64,000 bases of DNA. Source: Neoceratodus forsteri. Lineage: Eukaryota; Chordata; Ceratodontiformes; Ceratodontidae. The notes beneath the pieces were generated by a model. The model was not told the origin of the DNA. It did no database searches and saw only the letters and a list, made by a program, of their open reading frames with translations. Positions within the stretch are counted from its first letter, which is position 1. Every line of letters begins with the position of its first letter. Below are positions 11,481 through 22,203 of this stretch, piece by piece. The position numbers and the translations under genes are program-made. The stretch covers positions 495,679,501 through 495,743,500 of the forward strand of contig CM057451.1 in NCBI GenBank assembly GCA_016271365.2, given 5' to 3'.

Positions 11481-12110
11481 CCTCCTCCAATTCAGTCAGT
11501 GTGTTGGCAGACGCGGCCCCTGTAAGCCAATGCATACTGGAGCTGTCTATGACAAGCTCTAAAATGCAGTGGCATACAGTTGAAAGGGGGAGCTACGCTT
11601 CAGTGAGCATCGATAAGATATCGCCTGCTCATGCGCAGCTCCCCTACACACTACACACGCACTTGCGCATACTGCGTGATACCTGCACACACACTCTATA
11701 GCCGCGAGGTGCCCAATCCCGTCGGTTGTGCTGCGCTCCCCCCTCAAGCCTCCCAAATGCCACGCTGGGTGCCACCCAGCGTGGCAAGTGATCTTTGACG
11801 ACGGGGGTGCCCAATTCCCGTCGGCTGAGCCCCCAACCATCCTTGTGCCATGCTGGGAGCCCACCCCAGAGTGGCAAACATCCAAGTAGTCATAGAAAAA
11901 AAAAACTGTAAGAAAAAAGCGGTCCCACGTAGTCTCCTGGCCCCCTCCCATAACCGCACCCACTCACTGCGCACCCTGCCTCCCCACACCCCCCTCACCC
12001 CATACTTACCTCCGGAGCTTGGCGCGACGATCTTCGGTGGACCGGGAACACGTCTGCACTCTTCAAAGCCGACCGCGAACTGAGGAAATGCCGGTAAGCT
12101 GTATAATGGG
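11481..12110. other. CpG-rich block with a duplicated unit and a perfect palindrome
   Basis: This stretch is visibly richer in G+C and CpG than its flanks. A unit starting GGTGCCCAATCCCGTCGG at about 11708 recurs about 97 bp later (11805). The first unit contains a perfect inverted repeat: 14 bp arms at 11758-11771 and 11773-11786 (TGCCACGCTGGGTG and its complement) around one base. Further right is TACTTACCTCCGGAGC. It could be a CpG island, the end of a DNA transposon or satellite. No protein-coding evidence was found on either strand. Confidence 0.45.
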
Positions 12111-12139
12111 CTAGATAGGGGGTTTTCAACTTTATTGCA

Positions 12140-13870
12140 TATCTCAGGCATTTTTTGGAATTTTTGCACCAAATTTTCAACATGGGGTTTTTGGGACCCC
12201 TTCTCATGAATGATGTCACTGTCATGGCGTTATTCGGGCCCGAAGGGTGATTTCGCAGTCACTGTGCAGTCACTACATGAAATCACCTTTGGGCCTGAAT
12301 AATGCCATGACAGTGACATCATTCATGAGAAGGGTCCTAAAACCCTATGTTGAAAATTTGTCAAAATTCCAAAATGACTGTTGTAATGAAAGTGTGCATT
12401 GCACAGTTCCTACTCAGGCTCGTAAGTTCTCAATTTCAATATTTTCACTCCAGATTTTCAACATTGCCATTTTACCATACCTTCTTATGAGTAGTACAGC
12501 TGTCATTTTTCACCTCATCCAAAATGTGTTTCTGCCCATGTAGCGCACAATGGCGCAGTCGGTGTGCGAAATCAATGTACGGGATAAATTAAGAAAATCA
12601 CAGTGAAACTGTTCATGAGAAAAGGTCTTAAAATGGCTATGTTGAAAATTTGGTGAAAAAATTCCAAAAAATGACTGTTTTACGAGGGTGCATTGCGCAG
12701 TTCCTATGCACGCTCGTAAGTTCACGAATTTTCAATATATTCACTCCAGATTTTCAACATTGCCATTTTACCACACCTCCTTATGAGCAGTATAGATGTC
12801 ATTTTTCACATCTTGCCCAAAATGTGTTTCTGCCCATGTAGCGCACAATGGTGCAGTCGATGTGCAAAATCAATGTATGGAACACATTAAGAAAATCACA
12901 GTGACACTGCTCATGAGCAGAGGTCTTAAAATGGCTATGTTGAAAATTTGGTGAAAAAATTCCTAAAAATGACTGTTTTACGAGTGTGCGTTGCGTAGTT
13001 CCTTTGCATGCTCATAAGTTTGCGAATTTAACATTTTCACTCCAGATTTTCAACATTGCCATTTTATTACACTTCCTTATGAACAGTACAGCTGCAATTT
13101 TTCATATGTCACCCAAAATGTGTTTTCACATGTAGCGCACAATGGTGCTGTTGGTGTGCGAAAGCAATGTTTAGGACAGATTAAGAAAATCACAGTTACA
13201 CTGTTCATGAGCAGAGGTCTTAAAATGGCTATGTTGAAAATTTGGTGACAAAAGTCCATGAAATGACTGTGTTACGAGTGAGCATTGCGCAGTTTCCACG
13301 CACCCTCGTAAGTTCATGACTTTGTAATATTTTCAGTCCAGATTTTCACCAGTGGCATTTTCACACTTCCTTATGAACAATTGGCTGTCATTTTTCACAA
13401 CATGGCTGAAGTGTGTTTCACACTTTCAGCACAGAGATCTTGTGGTCGCTGTGGGAAATCATTGTTCGGCACAGATAAAGAAAATCACAGTGACACTGTT
13501 CATGATCGGAGGCACCAAAATGCTTGAGCTGACAATCTGCTGTAAAAAATCCCCAACCTAATTGTATTACGGGTGTGCATTGCACAGTTTCTATGTACGC
13601 TTGTGACTTCACCATTTTTTTTAATATTTTTACTACAGATTTGCAACATTACCATTTTTTACACCTCCCCATGAACAGTACAGCTGTCATTTTTTATATC
13701 CTGTTCGGAATGTTTTTGCACCTGTGGTGCTAAGTGCCGTAGTCACTGTGCATAAGCAGCTTTCGGCTAACAAACTGATATTCCCCCTGTTCATGAGGTG
13801 GGGTCACAAAGAAAACATGTTGAAAATTTGGAGTGAAAATACCAACGAATGCCTGAGGTATTAGGGTTTC
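12140..13870 (+). repeat. Tandem array of six ~295 bp palindromic units
   Basis: Six units can be aligned on ATTTTCAACAT (or variants) at about 12170, 12448, 12742, 13036, 13332 and 13628. The spacing is 278-296 bp. Each unit reads CACTCCAGATTTTCAACATTGCC, a TTCTTATGAGCAGTACAGCTGTC-like segment, AAAATGTGTTT, a centre with GCGCA/CAGTC...GTGCGAAATCA, then AAATCACAGTGACACTGTTCATGA, GGTCTTAAAATGGCTATGTTGAAAATTTGG. The second half mirrors the first, so every unit is an imperfect palindrome. The first unit is the most perfect: GGACC...TCTCATGAATGATGTCACTGTCATGGC pairs with its complement at 12302-12332. No transposase is present. It could be a satellite or a tandemly amplified fold-back transposon. 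Confidence 0.75.
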
Positions 13871-13879
13871 CAACCATAA

Positions 13880-14345
13880 CGCCCAACCTGTGAAATGACA
13901 GGCATCAGGGGTGTGACTTGGGATTCTTGCCTGTGATGCTCATACCATTCCACACCCTGCAGTCAGTGAGAGGCATCGAGTATGCCTTGGACTCTTTGGC
14001 CCCAAAGTTCACCCATTCTCCTATATCGCACCCATCTCACCCGTATTTCCTAATGAAATGGGGTGCATAAAGAACCAAAGACCCCAAGGAACACCGTGAC
14101 ACTTGTCAGTGTCTGCAGGGTGGGGTGTGGTGAAATGGCGTGGCCGTTATGCCTGACGACCCAAACGCACACCCCAATGCCTGTCACTCTCTGCAGGGTG
14201 GTGGTGGGGTTGGCTTCAGTTCAATACTTCACTGCCATTCCTATTACGCAGCTCTGTAACTTCTACACTACTACTGCCAATGCCAGCAAGCAAACATTCG
14301 GCATTGACAAATGCTTGTTTTTTTTGGTTTACTGGGTTATTTTGT
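13880..14345. other. Unassigned DNA
   Basis: Contains two loosely similar stretches with CCTGTCA.T and CTGCAGGGTGG (about 13940-14000 and 14100-14210). These look like a degraded duplication. No gene, RNA or known element was recognised. Confidence 0.4.
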
Positions 14346-15362
14346 GAAAAAAGAAGGCCAAAGCCCATCTAGATTTTCTCCCCACGTACAGTGGGAACAT
14401 TTGGAATTATAATCTCATTACTAACCATTTATCTACAGCCTTTTTAAATGATTCAATGTTAACTGAATCCATTATTTCTTGTGGTAACCTGTTCCATAAC
14501 TTCGGTGCCCTTAATGAAAAGAAGTTTAGTCTTAAATTAGTTTTAGCTTTAGGTACCATAAGTTGTTTAGTATGGCATCTTGGGACATAAACGTAGGGTG
14601 TCATGAGCTAATCTGCATTTATTCATCAAATCAGGGTTTTTAAGTAGCATATATATTAATAAATCCCCCCTAGCCCTTCTTATCTGTAGGGAATGTAAAC
14701 CAGTCAGTGATAGTCTTGATTTGTAAGGTAGCTTAGCTAATCTGGAAATCATTCTAGTTGCACGTCTCTGAACTCTTTCTAAACAATCAATATCTGTTTT
14801 TAGATGTGGGTTCCAAAAGGGAGACCCATAATCGATAAGAGGTCGAACACTTGATCTGTAAAGGGCCATAATACACTGCTCAGATTTATTTACAAAGGAT
14901 CGATGGATTTGTCTTAATAAGCCATTTGCAGTATTTGCTATCTTTGTACAATGATTTTTTGAAGACAGCTTAGTGTTAATTAAAACATCCAAATCCCTTT
15001 CCACACATGATGACTTCAATAATGAGTTGTAAATGAAATATTTATTTCGTGGATTATGGAGTCCAAAATGCAGGATAACACACTTGTCCACATTAAACTC
15101 CATTAGATTGTCAACAGCCCATTTTTCAATTGACTTTAAATCAGAGTTTAGTGAATTAAATTCTGACAAATTGTTTACTAGACCCCCAAGCTTCGAGTCC
15201 TCAGCAAATTTAGACAACCAGTTGTTATTTGTTACCTGCATATCGCTTATGTAAATAAGAAACAAAACCGGACCCAACACCGAGCCCTGCGGCACACCAC
15301 TAGTGACTGCTCCTAATTGAGATTGATAGTTATTAAACCACTTTCCCATCTGTTCCCATGTC
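14346..15362 (-). mobile_element. CR1-like LINE 3' half (different subfamily)
   Basis: 5'-truncated insertion ending on its 5' side near 15362, next to the 3' end of the minus-strand L1. It holds the RT palm end and the C-terminal domain, plus a short 3' region. It lacks the repeated TTTCTATG tail of the other CR1 copies. It also differs clearly in wording from them, so it is a separate and probably separately active lineage. The main reading frame is annotated on its own. Confidence 0.8.
14567..15349 (-). pseudogene. LINE reverse transcriptase C-terminal part, open but inactive
   Basis: An uninterrupted frame of 260 codons. Residues about 13-34 carry VTSGVPQGSVLGPVLFLIYI (RT motif B'). The catalytic box at about 47-52 reads FAEDSK rather than FADDTK, so the first metal-binding Asp is replaced by Glu. 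Further on are NVDKCVILHFG, a degraded ERDLDVLI, LYRSSVRPLIDYGSPFWNPHL and CLERVQRRATRMI, the usual RT thumb and C-terminal blocks of CR1-group elements. The Met at 15349 is internal to the original protein, because the element is truncated just upstream. The frame continues past a stop into APKLWNRLPQEI at 14407-14604, the true C-terminus. Long openness with a mutated active site suggests a fairly recent insertion of a defective copy. Confidence 0.82.
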
Positions 15363-18050
15363 CCAATTCATCTGAAACCTCCTAACTGCTTTATTAGTGT
15401 CTTAACCCTGTCCCTGTATCCAAACTTCCCAGCCCCACCATCTTTCTTCATGTTTTTTGACATTAAGATGGAGTTTGGAAGTTATTGACTCCATCAATAA
15501 CACATCCTTGACTCTCCTGACCCAGTCTCCCAGGGTGGGTGGCTCGTGTTGTAGCCATTTTCCAGTGATGCACTTTGATGCTACAACTATCAAGGTTAGC
15601 AAAACCTTTCTCATCTCCCTCTCTGGTGTTTTACCATGGGTACCCCCAAAATCCAGCCCTCAAAGGTTAGCGGGAGAGTCACTCCCATAATAAGTTACCT
15701 GGTTACCCGGTTACCAAAGACTGAAAAAAAAAAATAATAGCCAATATCACTGATTGGATATCCTTTCAAAAGTTAGTCAGCATTGGGCATCCCCCCAAAA
15801 CATGCCAATGGTTGCCTCTTTGGCCACACATCCTCCAGCAGTTTGCCCCAGAAGAGTTACTGTAATACTGTGTCACTGTGGGAATATGGATGAATCAGAT
15901 AAAGACCTTTCAAACAAATTCCTTCCAGACTGGAGCTGAGATTGCCTTCTAGTCCTATTTTAACTGGTGAGTCCAGTCAGCTTCAGTTACTGTAATATTT
16001 GCTTCCCTCTCCCAAGCCCTCTTGTGTACTCTCAGGGGGTCACCCATCTGCTGCAGCAATAACTTATATATGGCAGAAATATGTTTTCCTGGCCCAGCTA
16101 TTGTTACTGTACCATACAAGAAGTCCTCCCAACTTGTATATGGATGTGTCAATCTAAAAATGTGGTCCTCAGAGTGGATAAAATGTCTCCCTTACATGCA
16201 GCATAGGAATTTGGTGTTTGTCTATTGGAACCTTTCTTTTGCCCTCTGCAAAGTAATGCATCTACCATTCTCCAGAAATTGTGTGAACTTAGTAAGTTCC
16301 TGTGCTGCCCAATTTGCATACCCTTGGTCCAAGGTCGGTGGGAAAAACTCTGCTCATAACAAATCAAAGAGGGAACCCAACCCACCCGGAGTACTCAGCA
16401 ACATCCGTACCCTCCCAAGTACATATAACCTGTGTCTAACCCATCAATTTTGTACCCCCCCCCGTTCATAGTCCAAAGTGGCCTCCATTAGTGCCAAAGT
16501 AAATAAAGGTCTGTCCCCCAGATCAGCATCCTCCAATTGGTACTACTAGGAATAAGTTCTCTGTTTGGCCCATGTCATAAGATCTGCCACCTGGGCTGCT
16601 AAGTAATAGTGCAACAAATTAGATAGGGAGAGGCCTCACCCCTCCTTTGGAAGTTATAATATACATCTTGCTACTCTGGTTTTTTGTTGTTCCAAATGAA
16701 TTGAGAGACACCCTTATTCATCTTGTTCCAAAAGGTTAATGGGATCCAAATGGGGAGGCACTGAAACAGGAAGAATATGTGGGGTAAAATATTCATTTTC
16801 ACCACATCTACCTGCCCCACTAAAGAGAGGAGGAGGAGGAGGCGCTACCTGGCCATATCCTGCTCCACCACCTCAAAGCTTCTCATAATTCATGGTAAAG
16901 AGTTTAAGTGGTCTACTGTTCATTGTATCCCTAAGTATCTGATTTGATTGCTCGGAGTCCGTTTAAAAGGAAAAGTCTCATGAAAGGTTTGGGACATGAC
17001 CACTTATCACAAACGCTTCCGATTTTGAAAAGTTAATTTTGTATCCTGCAATATGGCCAAAAGAATGTAATATTTTTAAAAAGGGAGGTAAAGATGTTTT
17101 CTGGGAGGAAAGGTAAAAAAACACAGTCATCAGCATATAGAGATAATTTCTGCACCTGACCACCCATTATATCTTTAACAGCCAAGGTTTGCCGAATTTT
17201 AGCCGCTAATGGCTCCAGACTTAATGCGAAAAGGAGGGGGATAATGGACATCCCTGTTATGTCCCTCTTGACACTGGAAAATGAATAGAACTAATACCAT
17301 TAACCCACACTAAAACCTCTAGATTTGCATACAGTCGAGTAATAACTTCAATAAATCTGGGGCCAAATTTCATTTCTTCAAAGGACAGTTTTAGAAATTG
17401 CCAATTAACCCAATCAAAAGCTCTTTCAGCATTCCTGAAAATGTCTATTTGAAACATTATCTGTAATTTTTGGGAAGGAATAATGTTCAACAATTTCCTA
17501 ATGTTGTCAGGAAGGTATCACCCCAAAATGAACAATTTGGTCCTCATGGAACACATGGGGGACCACCATCTGAAATCTCCTAGCCAATAGTCCTGTGAAG
17601 ATTTTCTTATCAATGTTAAGCAAAGATATAGGTCTATATGACCCACACTCCAGTAGATCTTTCCCTGCCTTGTGCAGAACTGATATCTCAGCTGTTCGCC
17701 AGGACATTGGGGTCGCTTCACCAGCCATGATCTCTCTGCAGGCCCCCAGGAGGACCGGGAGGAACAACTTCCCAAACCCCTTGTAAAATTCTAATGTGAA
17801 TCCATCTAATCCCAGGGATTTGCCATTCTTAAGGTCCACCACCTGCCCATTTAATTCTTCCCATGTTATTTCCTCCTTTAAAAGCTCCACCAAGTCCTGA
17901 AATAGGGACCTAAGTTCTAAGTCTTGTAGAAAGGTTGCAGCCGCCTCCTCAAGTCTGGAATTTTTTCTTGTGTATATAGAGTTTTATAATATTGTGCAAA
18001 AATCACAATTTTGAGTACTATTGAGTACTGATTGAGTACTATGATTGGGT
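15363..18050 (-). mobile_element. L1-type LINE ORF2, RT and C-terminal part (third piece of one L1)
   Basis: The minus strand encodes an L1-group reverse transcriptase. Seen: WEELNGQVVDLKNGKSLGLD and RPISLLNIDKKI (about 17590-17880); a decayed DFEKAFDWV region reading ERAFDWVNWQFL; SPLLFALSLEPLAAKIR; and the catalytic box YADD intact at 17127-17138. A C-terminal L1 tail (GKWLQHEPPTLGDWV) lies near 15480-15600. Frames change many times, so it is inactive. The 5' neighbour (linker and endonuclease) lies at 22.2-24.2 kb on the same strand, separated by the CR1 pair. The 3' UTR and poly(A) are missing where the LINE at 14.3-15.36 kb begins. Confidence 0.85.
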
Positions 18051-18051
18051 G

Positions 18052-21010
18052 ACATAGAAACATAGAAACTTAGACATTGACAGCAGATAAGGACCGCTTG
18101 GCCCACCTAGTCTGCCCATTTCCCTACCTAGAGGATAAACTGCAGGTCCTATTTAACCAACAGCCTATTTCTTCCTACCCCCCACAAAAATTGCCTTATG
18201 TCTGTCCCATGCATTCTTGAATTCTCCCACAGTTTTAGCCCCACAACCTCCTCAGGAAGGCTGTTCCATGCATCCACCACCCTCTCTGTGAATAAATACT
18301 TCTTCACATTGCCCCTGAGCCGTCCCCCATATATTTTCAAATTGTGTCTCCTTGTTCTTGCACATCTCTTTTTCTGAAAGATACTACCCTCTTGGACTTT
18401 GTTGATTTCACTGAGGTACTTAAACATTTCTATCATGTCCCCCCTCCCTCCTTTCTGCAAGGGTATACATATTAAGCTCCTTTAGTCACTCCTCATATGG
18501 CTTCTCTTGCAGACCCTGCACCATTTTAGTTGCCCTCCTCTGAACTGCCTCCATCCTGTCTATGTCCTTGTGGAGATGGGGTCTCCAGAACTGGACACAG
18601 TTCTCCAGATGAGGTCTCACCAACTGTCCATACAGAGGGATAACACCTTCCTGTTTTCTGCTGGTGATGCCTCTCCCTATACATCCCAGTATCCCCCCAG
18701 CCCTCCCTACCGCCTTCTCACATTGCTTGCCAACCTTAAGGTCATCTGATATGATTACCCCTCAGGTCCCTTTCCATTTTTGTTGTTGTTACTACCTCAC
18801 CCCCCCATTGTGTAATCTTCCCCTGGGTTTTTATTTCCCAGGTGCTTTACTTTGCACTTCTTTGCATTGAATCCAAGCTGCTAAACTTCTGACCATTCCA
18901 CCAACCTTGCCAAGTCAATTCTTATCCTTTCCATGCCTCCTTGTGTATCAACCCTGTTGCAGATCTTTGTGTCGTCTGCAAAGAGGCATACTTTTCCTTC
19001 CAGTCCCCCTGTAATGTCACTTATAAAGGCATTAAAAAGGACTGGACTCAGTACTGAACCCTGCGGTACCCCACTAGTAACTCCTCTTTCTTCAGAGTGG
19101 ACTCCATTTACAATTACCTTCTGTACCCTGTTGTTCAGCCAATGTTTTACCCAGGCTACCACCCTGGGACCCACTCCCAGGCTGATTAATTTGACTACTA
19201 ATCTTTTGTGTGGGACTATGTCAAATGCCTTGCTAAAGTCTAGGTAGGCCATGTCCATAGCCCCTCCCTGGTCTACTACTTTGGTCACCCAGTCAAATAA
19301 ATCAATTAGATTTATCTGACATGAACTTCCCGCTGTGAACCCATGGTGCGTTGGGTCCTGTGCCCCACTGGCATCTAGGTACTCAACAATTCTTTTCTTC
19401 AGAAGTGATTCCATCACTTTCCCTACCGCAGAGGTCAAACTGACAGGTCTGTAGTTTCCTGCCTCTGTCTTGGTTCCACTTTTGTGAATGGGAATCACAT
19501 CAGCCTTCTTCCAGTCCTCAGGTACCACACCATCCTCCCATGATTTGTTAAAAAGGGTAGTCAGTGGTGTCACTAGTTCTCTGCTTAATTCTTTTAGAAT
19601 TCTGGGGTGAATTCCATCTGGCCCCATTGCTTTCTCCACCTTCAGTTTTAGGAGTTCTTTCAGAACCCTTTCTTCTGTGAAAGGACTGGGATCGACCCTC
19701 CTCTCCAGAGTATGTCTGTTAATTGGATTAGGCACCTCCCCCACTTCCTCTTTTGTGAATACTGAACAGAAGTATTCATTCAGTATCCCTGCTTTTTCAC
19801 TGTCACTTTCTGCCCACCCACCATCCATTCTATTTAGCCTCACTATCCCTCCCTTTGTCTTTCTATGTTCCCTGATATACCTATAAAAGATTTCATCCCC
19901 TTTCTTAACCGAGTTGGCTATCTTTTCCTCAGTTTGTGCCTTTGCTATTCTGACTACCCTCCCTGCTTCTTTCTGCCTTAACTGGTACAGTTCTCTGTTC
20001 TGCTCCTTCTGTGTTTCCTGACACTTCCTAAATGCTATCTTTTTCTCCCTAACCTTCACCGCCACCTCTTTTGAGAACCATAGTGGCTTTTCTTTCATTT
20101 TGATTTGTTTTTGCTTCACACAAGAAAGTTGCTGCTCTGTGATGGCAGTTTTGATATTTCCCATTGTTGCTCCACCCCTCCTTCTAGCCTGTTTGCTAGT
20201 GCTTTTCTAAGGCACTCTCCCATCTTGCCAAAGTCAGCCCTCCTGAAGTCCAGAACCCTCACTTTTGTATGAGTTCACTCTGTAGCTGAGTTTATTGAGA
20301 ACCACACTGTTTGGTGGTCACTTGTTCCCAAATGGCTACCCACTTCTAGATCTGAGATCCTCTCACTGTCCCCATTTGAGAGTATGAGGTCTCACCTGGT
20401 AAAATAATTGGTAAAAAAAAAGATGGCTCCCTCACCAGTAAGTTCCAAAACTAGCTGTCTGAGGCATGCTACCTGAAGGGCATCAAGAATGGCCCTGCTT
20501 TTGGATGTGGCTGCAGCAAAGGTGCTCCAGTTAACATCTGGCATATTAAGGTCCCCCATCCAACAGTATTTCCCCTTTCTCTGACATCCGAAGTATGCCC
20601 TCTATCATATCCTTGTCCAATCCCTTCCCCATACATGGGAGTCTGTATACAACCCCTGTGTGGATTGTGGTGCCATTTCCAGTCTCTAAGGTAACCTACA
20701 GTGCCTCCTCTCCTCCCTGTTTACTCTTTTGTTCAGTTGCTTTTATCCCTTCCCTTACATAGAAAGCTACTCCTTCACCCTTCTGCCCTCCCTGTCTCTC
20801 CTGTAGGTTGTGTACCCTGGTATGTTAACATCCCAGTCATGGTTCTCTGTGTACCACGTTTCTGTGACTGCTACGATATCCAGGCATCCCTCTTCCATCA
20901 AGGCCACCAGTTCAGGGGGCTTGTTGCCCAGACTATGGGCATTGGTACTCATTACCCTCCATTTCTTGATGGCCTTACCCCTTTTTGCCCCATTCCTGTT
21001 CCCTGTGACC
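18052..21010 (-). mobile_element. CR1-type LINE, nearly complete coding region (copy D)
   Basis: The 3' end lies at 18052 with the CR1 tail (CTATGTTTCTATG on the minus strand). Upstream it covers the C-terminal domain, RT, linker and almost the whole endonuclease. The N-terminal endonuclease block (STNAHSLGNKPPELVALM, VAVTETWY, PGYTTYRRDREGR) is at about 20780-20990. Next come GDLNMPDVNWS and a SDHQTVWFS box. It is the longest CR1 in the window and has the same subfamily wording as copy A, in opposite orientation. Its 5' side meets the truncated 5' side of a + strand CR1 at about 21010. The pair sits inside the minus-strand L1. Confidence 0.88.
18881..20164 (-). pseudogene. CR1 reverse transcriptase frame (427 codons, copy D)
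   Basis: This is the longest open frame in the window. It carries PLWFSKEVA (about residue 27), YRYIREHRKTKGGIVRLNRM (about 93-112), KAMGPDGIHPRIL (about 180), the GNYRPVSLTS region, YLDFSKAFD (about 300-309), GVTSGVPQGSVL and an intact catalytic FADDTK (FADD at 18971-18982, residue about 395). Comparison with copy A shows that the Met at 20164 is not a true start. One base is lost in the QQWG.IIKTAI region, so the endonuclease lies in another frame upstream. The stop at 18881-18883 is a TAG where the family has TGG (VWQLGF), and the domain continues beyond it. All catalytic RT residues visible are kept, so this copy died by a few point changes. Confidence 0.85.
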
Positions 21011-21011
21011 A

Positions 21012-22203
21012 GTGAACTGGACAGGGGCCACGCAGTGGATGTCCTGTACCTGGACTTCAGCAAGGCCTTTGATTCCGTACCACATGGGAGACTAAGGGGG
21101 AAGCTGGATTATGTAGGGGTGGGTACTAGGATGGTTAGTTGGATCACTAACTGGCTGAAGGGTAGGCAGCAAAGAGTGGTGGTGGTGGGGAAACTCTCAT
21201 CACCAGGGGCAGTAACAAGCAGGGTGCCACAGGTATCGGTACTGGGACCAGTGCTGTTTGGGATATTCATAGCAGATATTTCACATGAGATCCAGAGTAA
21301 GATCAGTCTGTTTGCAGATGAAACCAAGATGGGAGCTGTGGTGGATGACATCGAGGGGTGGCGGCTACAGGGGGACCAGACTAAACTACAGGAGTAGTCG
21401 GAAATATGGCAGGTGAGGTTCAGTGCCAAGAAGTGTAAGGTACTGCACTTTGGTGCTAAGAACCAGAGGGGGCTCTATCAGCTGGGGTACAGTTGGGGAG
21501 CACAGAGAAGAAAAAGGACATGGCATTGATTATAATGGGGAAATTGAACAACTTGGCTCAGTGCAGAAATTGCAGCAAAAGCCAGCAAGATGCTAGGCTG
21601 TATAGAAAGGGGGGCTCTCCTCTAGAAGTGGCAAGGTGATCCTTCTCTTGTACAGGTCACTGGTCAGACCACACTTGGAGAACTGCGTGCAGTACTGGCG
21701 CCCATTCTCGAAGAAGGACATCAGACTGTTGGAGGGGGTGCAGTGCAGAGCAACTAAGATGAGCCAGAGTTTGGAAGGGAAATCCTGCGAAGAAAGGCTG
21801 GGCATGCTCAACATGTATTCCCTGGAGGAGAGGAGAGATGAGGCGATATGATCGAGACCTTTAAGTGCCTGAAGGGGATAAGCAAGGGTAATACTATAAA
21901 TATATTCCAGATCAGAAGAGGGAAGGATACTAGAGGGCATCAACTGAGCTTGGAGGGGGGACAATCCAGGAGGGAAATCAGGAGACATTATTTCACGGAG
22001 AGGGTAGTAAACAAGTGGAACTCTCTACCAGAGGAGATGGTTTCATGTAGGATGGTGGGCTGCTTCAAGAGGGGATGGGACAGGTGGGATGACAGTGAAG
22101 AGGGTAGGGAAGGGTGGGGCAGCTGTAAGTTGAGGGGCTAGCTGCACAATCGAGCATACTTGATAGACTGCATGGCCTATTTCTGCTGGCATTTCATGTG
22201 TTT
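21012..22203 (+). mobile_element. CR1-type LINE 3' half (copy E, distinct subfamily)
   Basis: Starts inside RT at ELDRGHAVDVLYLDFSKAFDSVPHGRL and runs through GRQQRVVV, a TSRVPQ.SVLGPVLF segment (PQG changed to PQV) and a catalytic box reading FADE (FADD in active copies). The frame of 21034-21397 then stops. The C-terminal part continues in other frames: KKCKVLHFGAKN, LLYRSLVRPHLENCVQYWRPF, VQCRATKM and SLEERRDEA. The 3' end is near 22203 (ATGGCCTATTTCTGCTGGC) with no TTTCTATG repeats. It abuts copy D head to head. Confidence 0.82.

Noticed and set aside
11559..12172. Overlapping minus-strand frames of 77-142 codons in the CpG-rich block
   Set aside because: GC-rich DNA has few stops. The frames overlap each other, no domain is visible, and the sequence is a duplicated repeat.
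12140..13870. CRISPR-like array
   Set aside because: Units are about 295 bp, palindromic and diverged, without short identical repeats and unique spacers. The surrounding LINEs show a eukaryotic genome.
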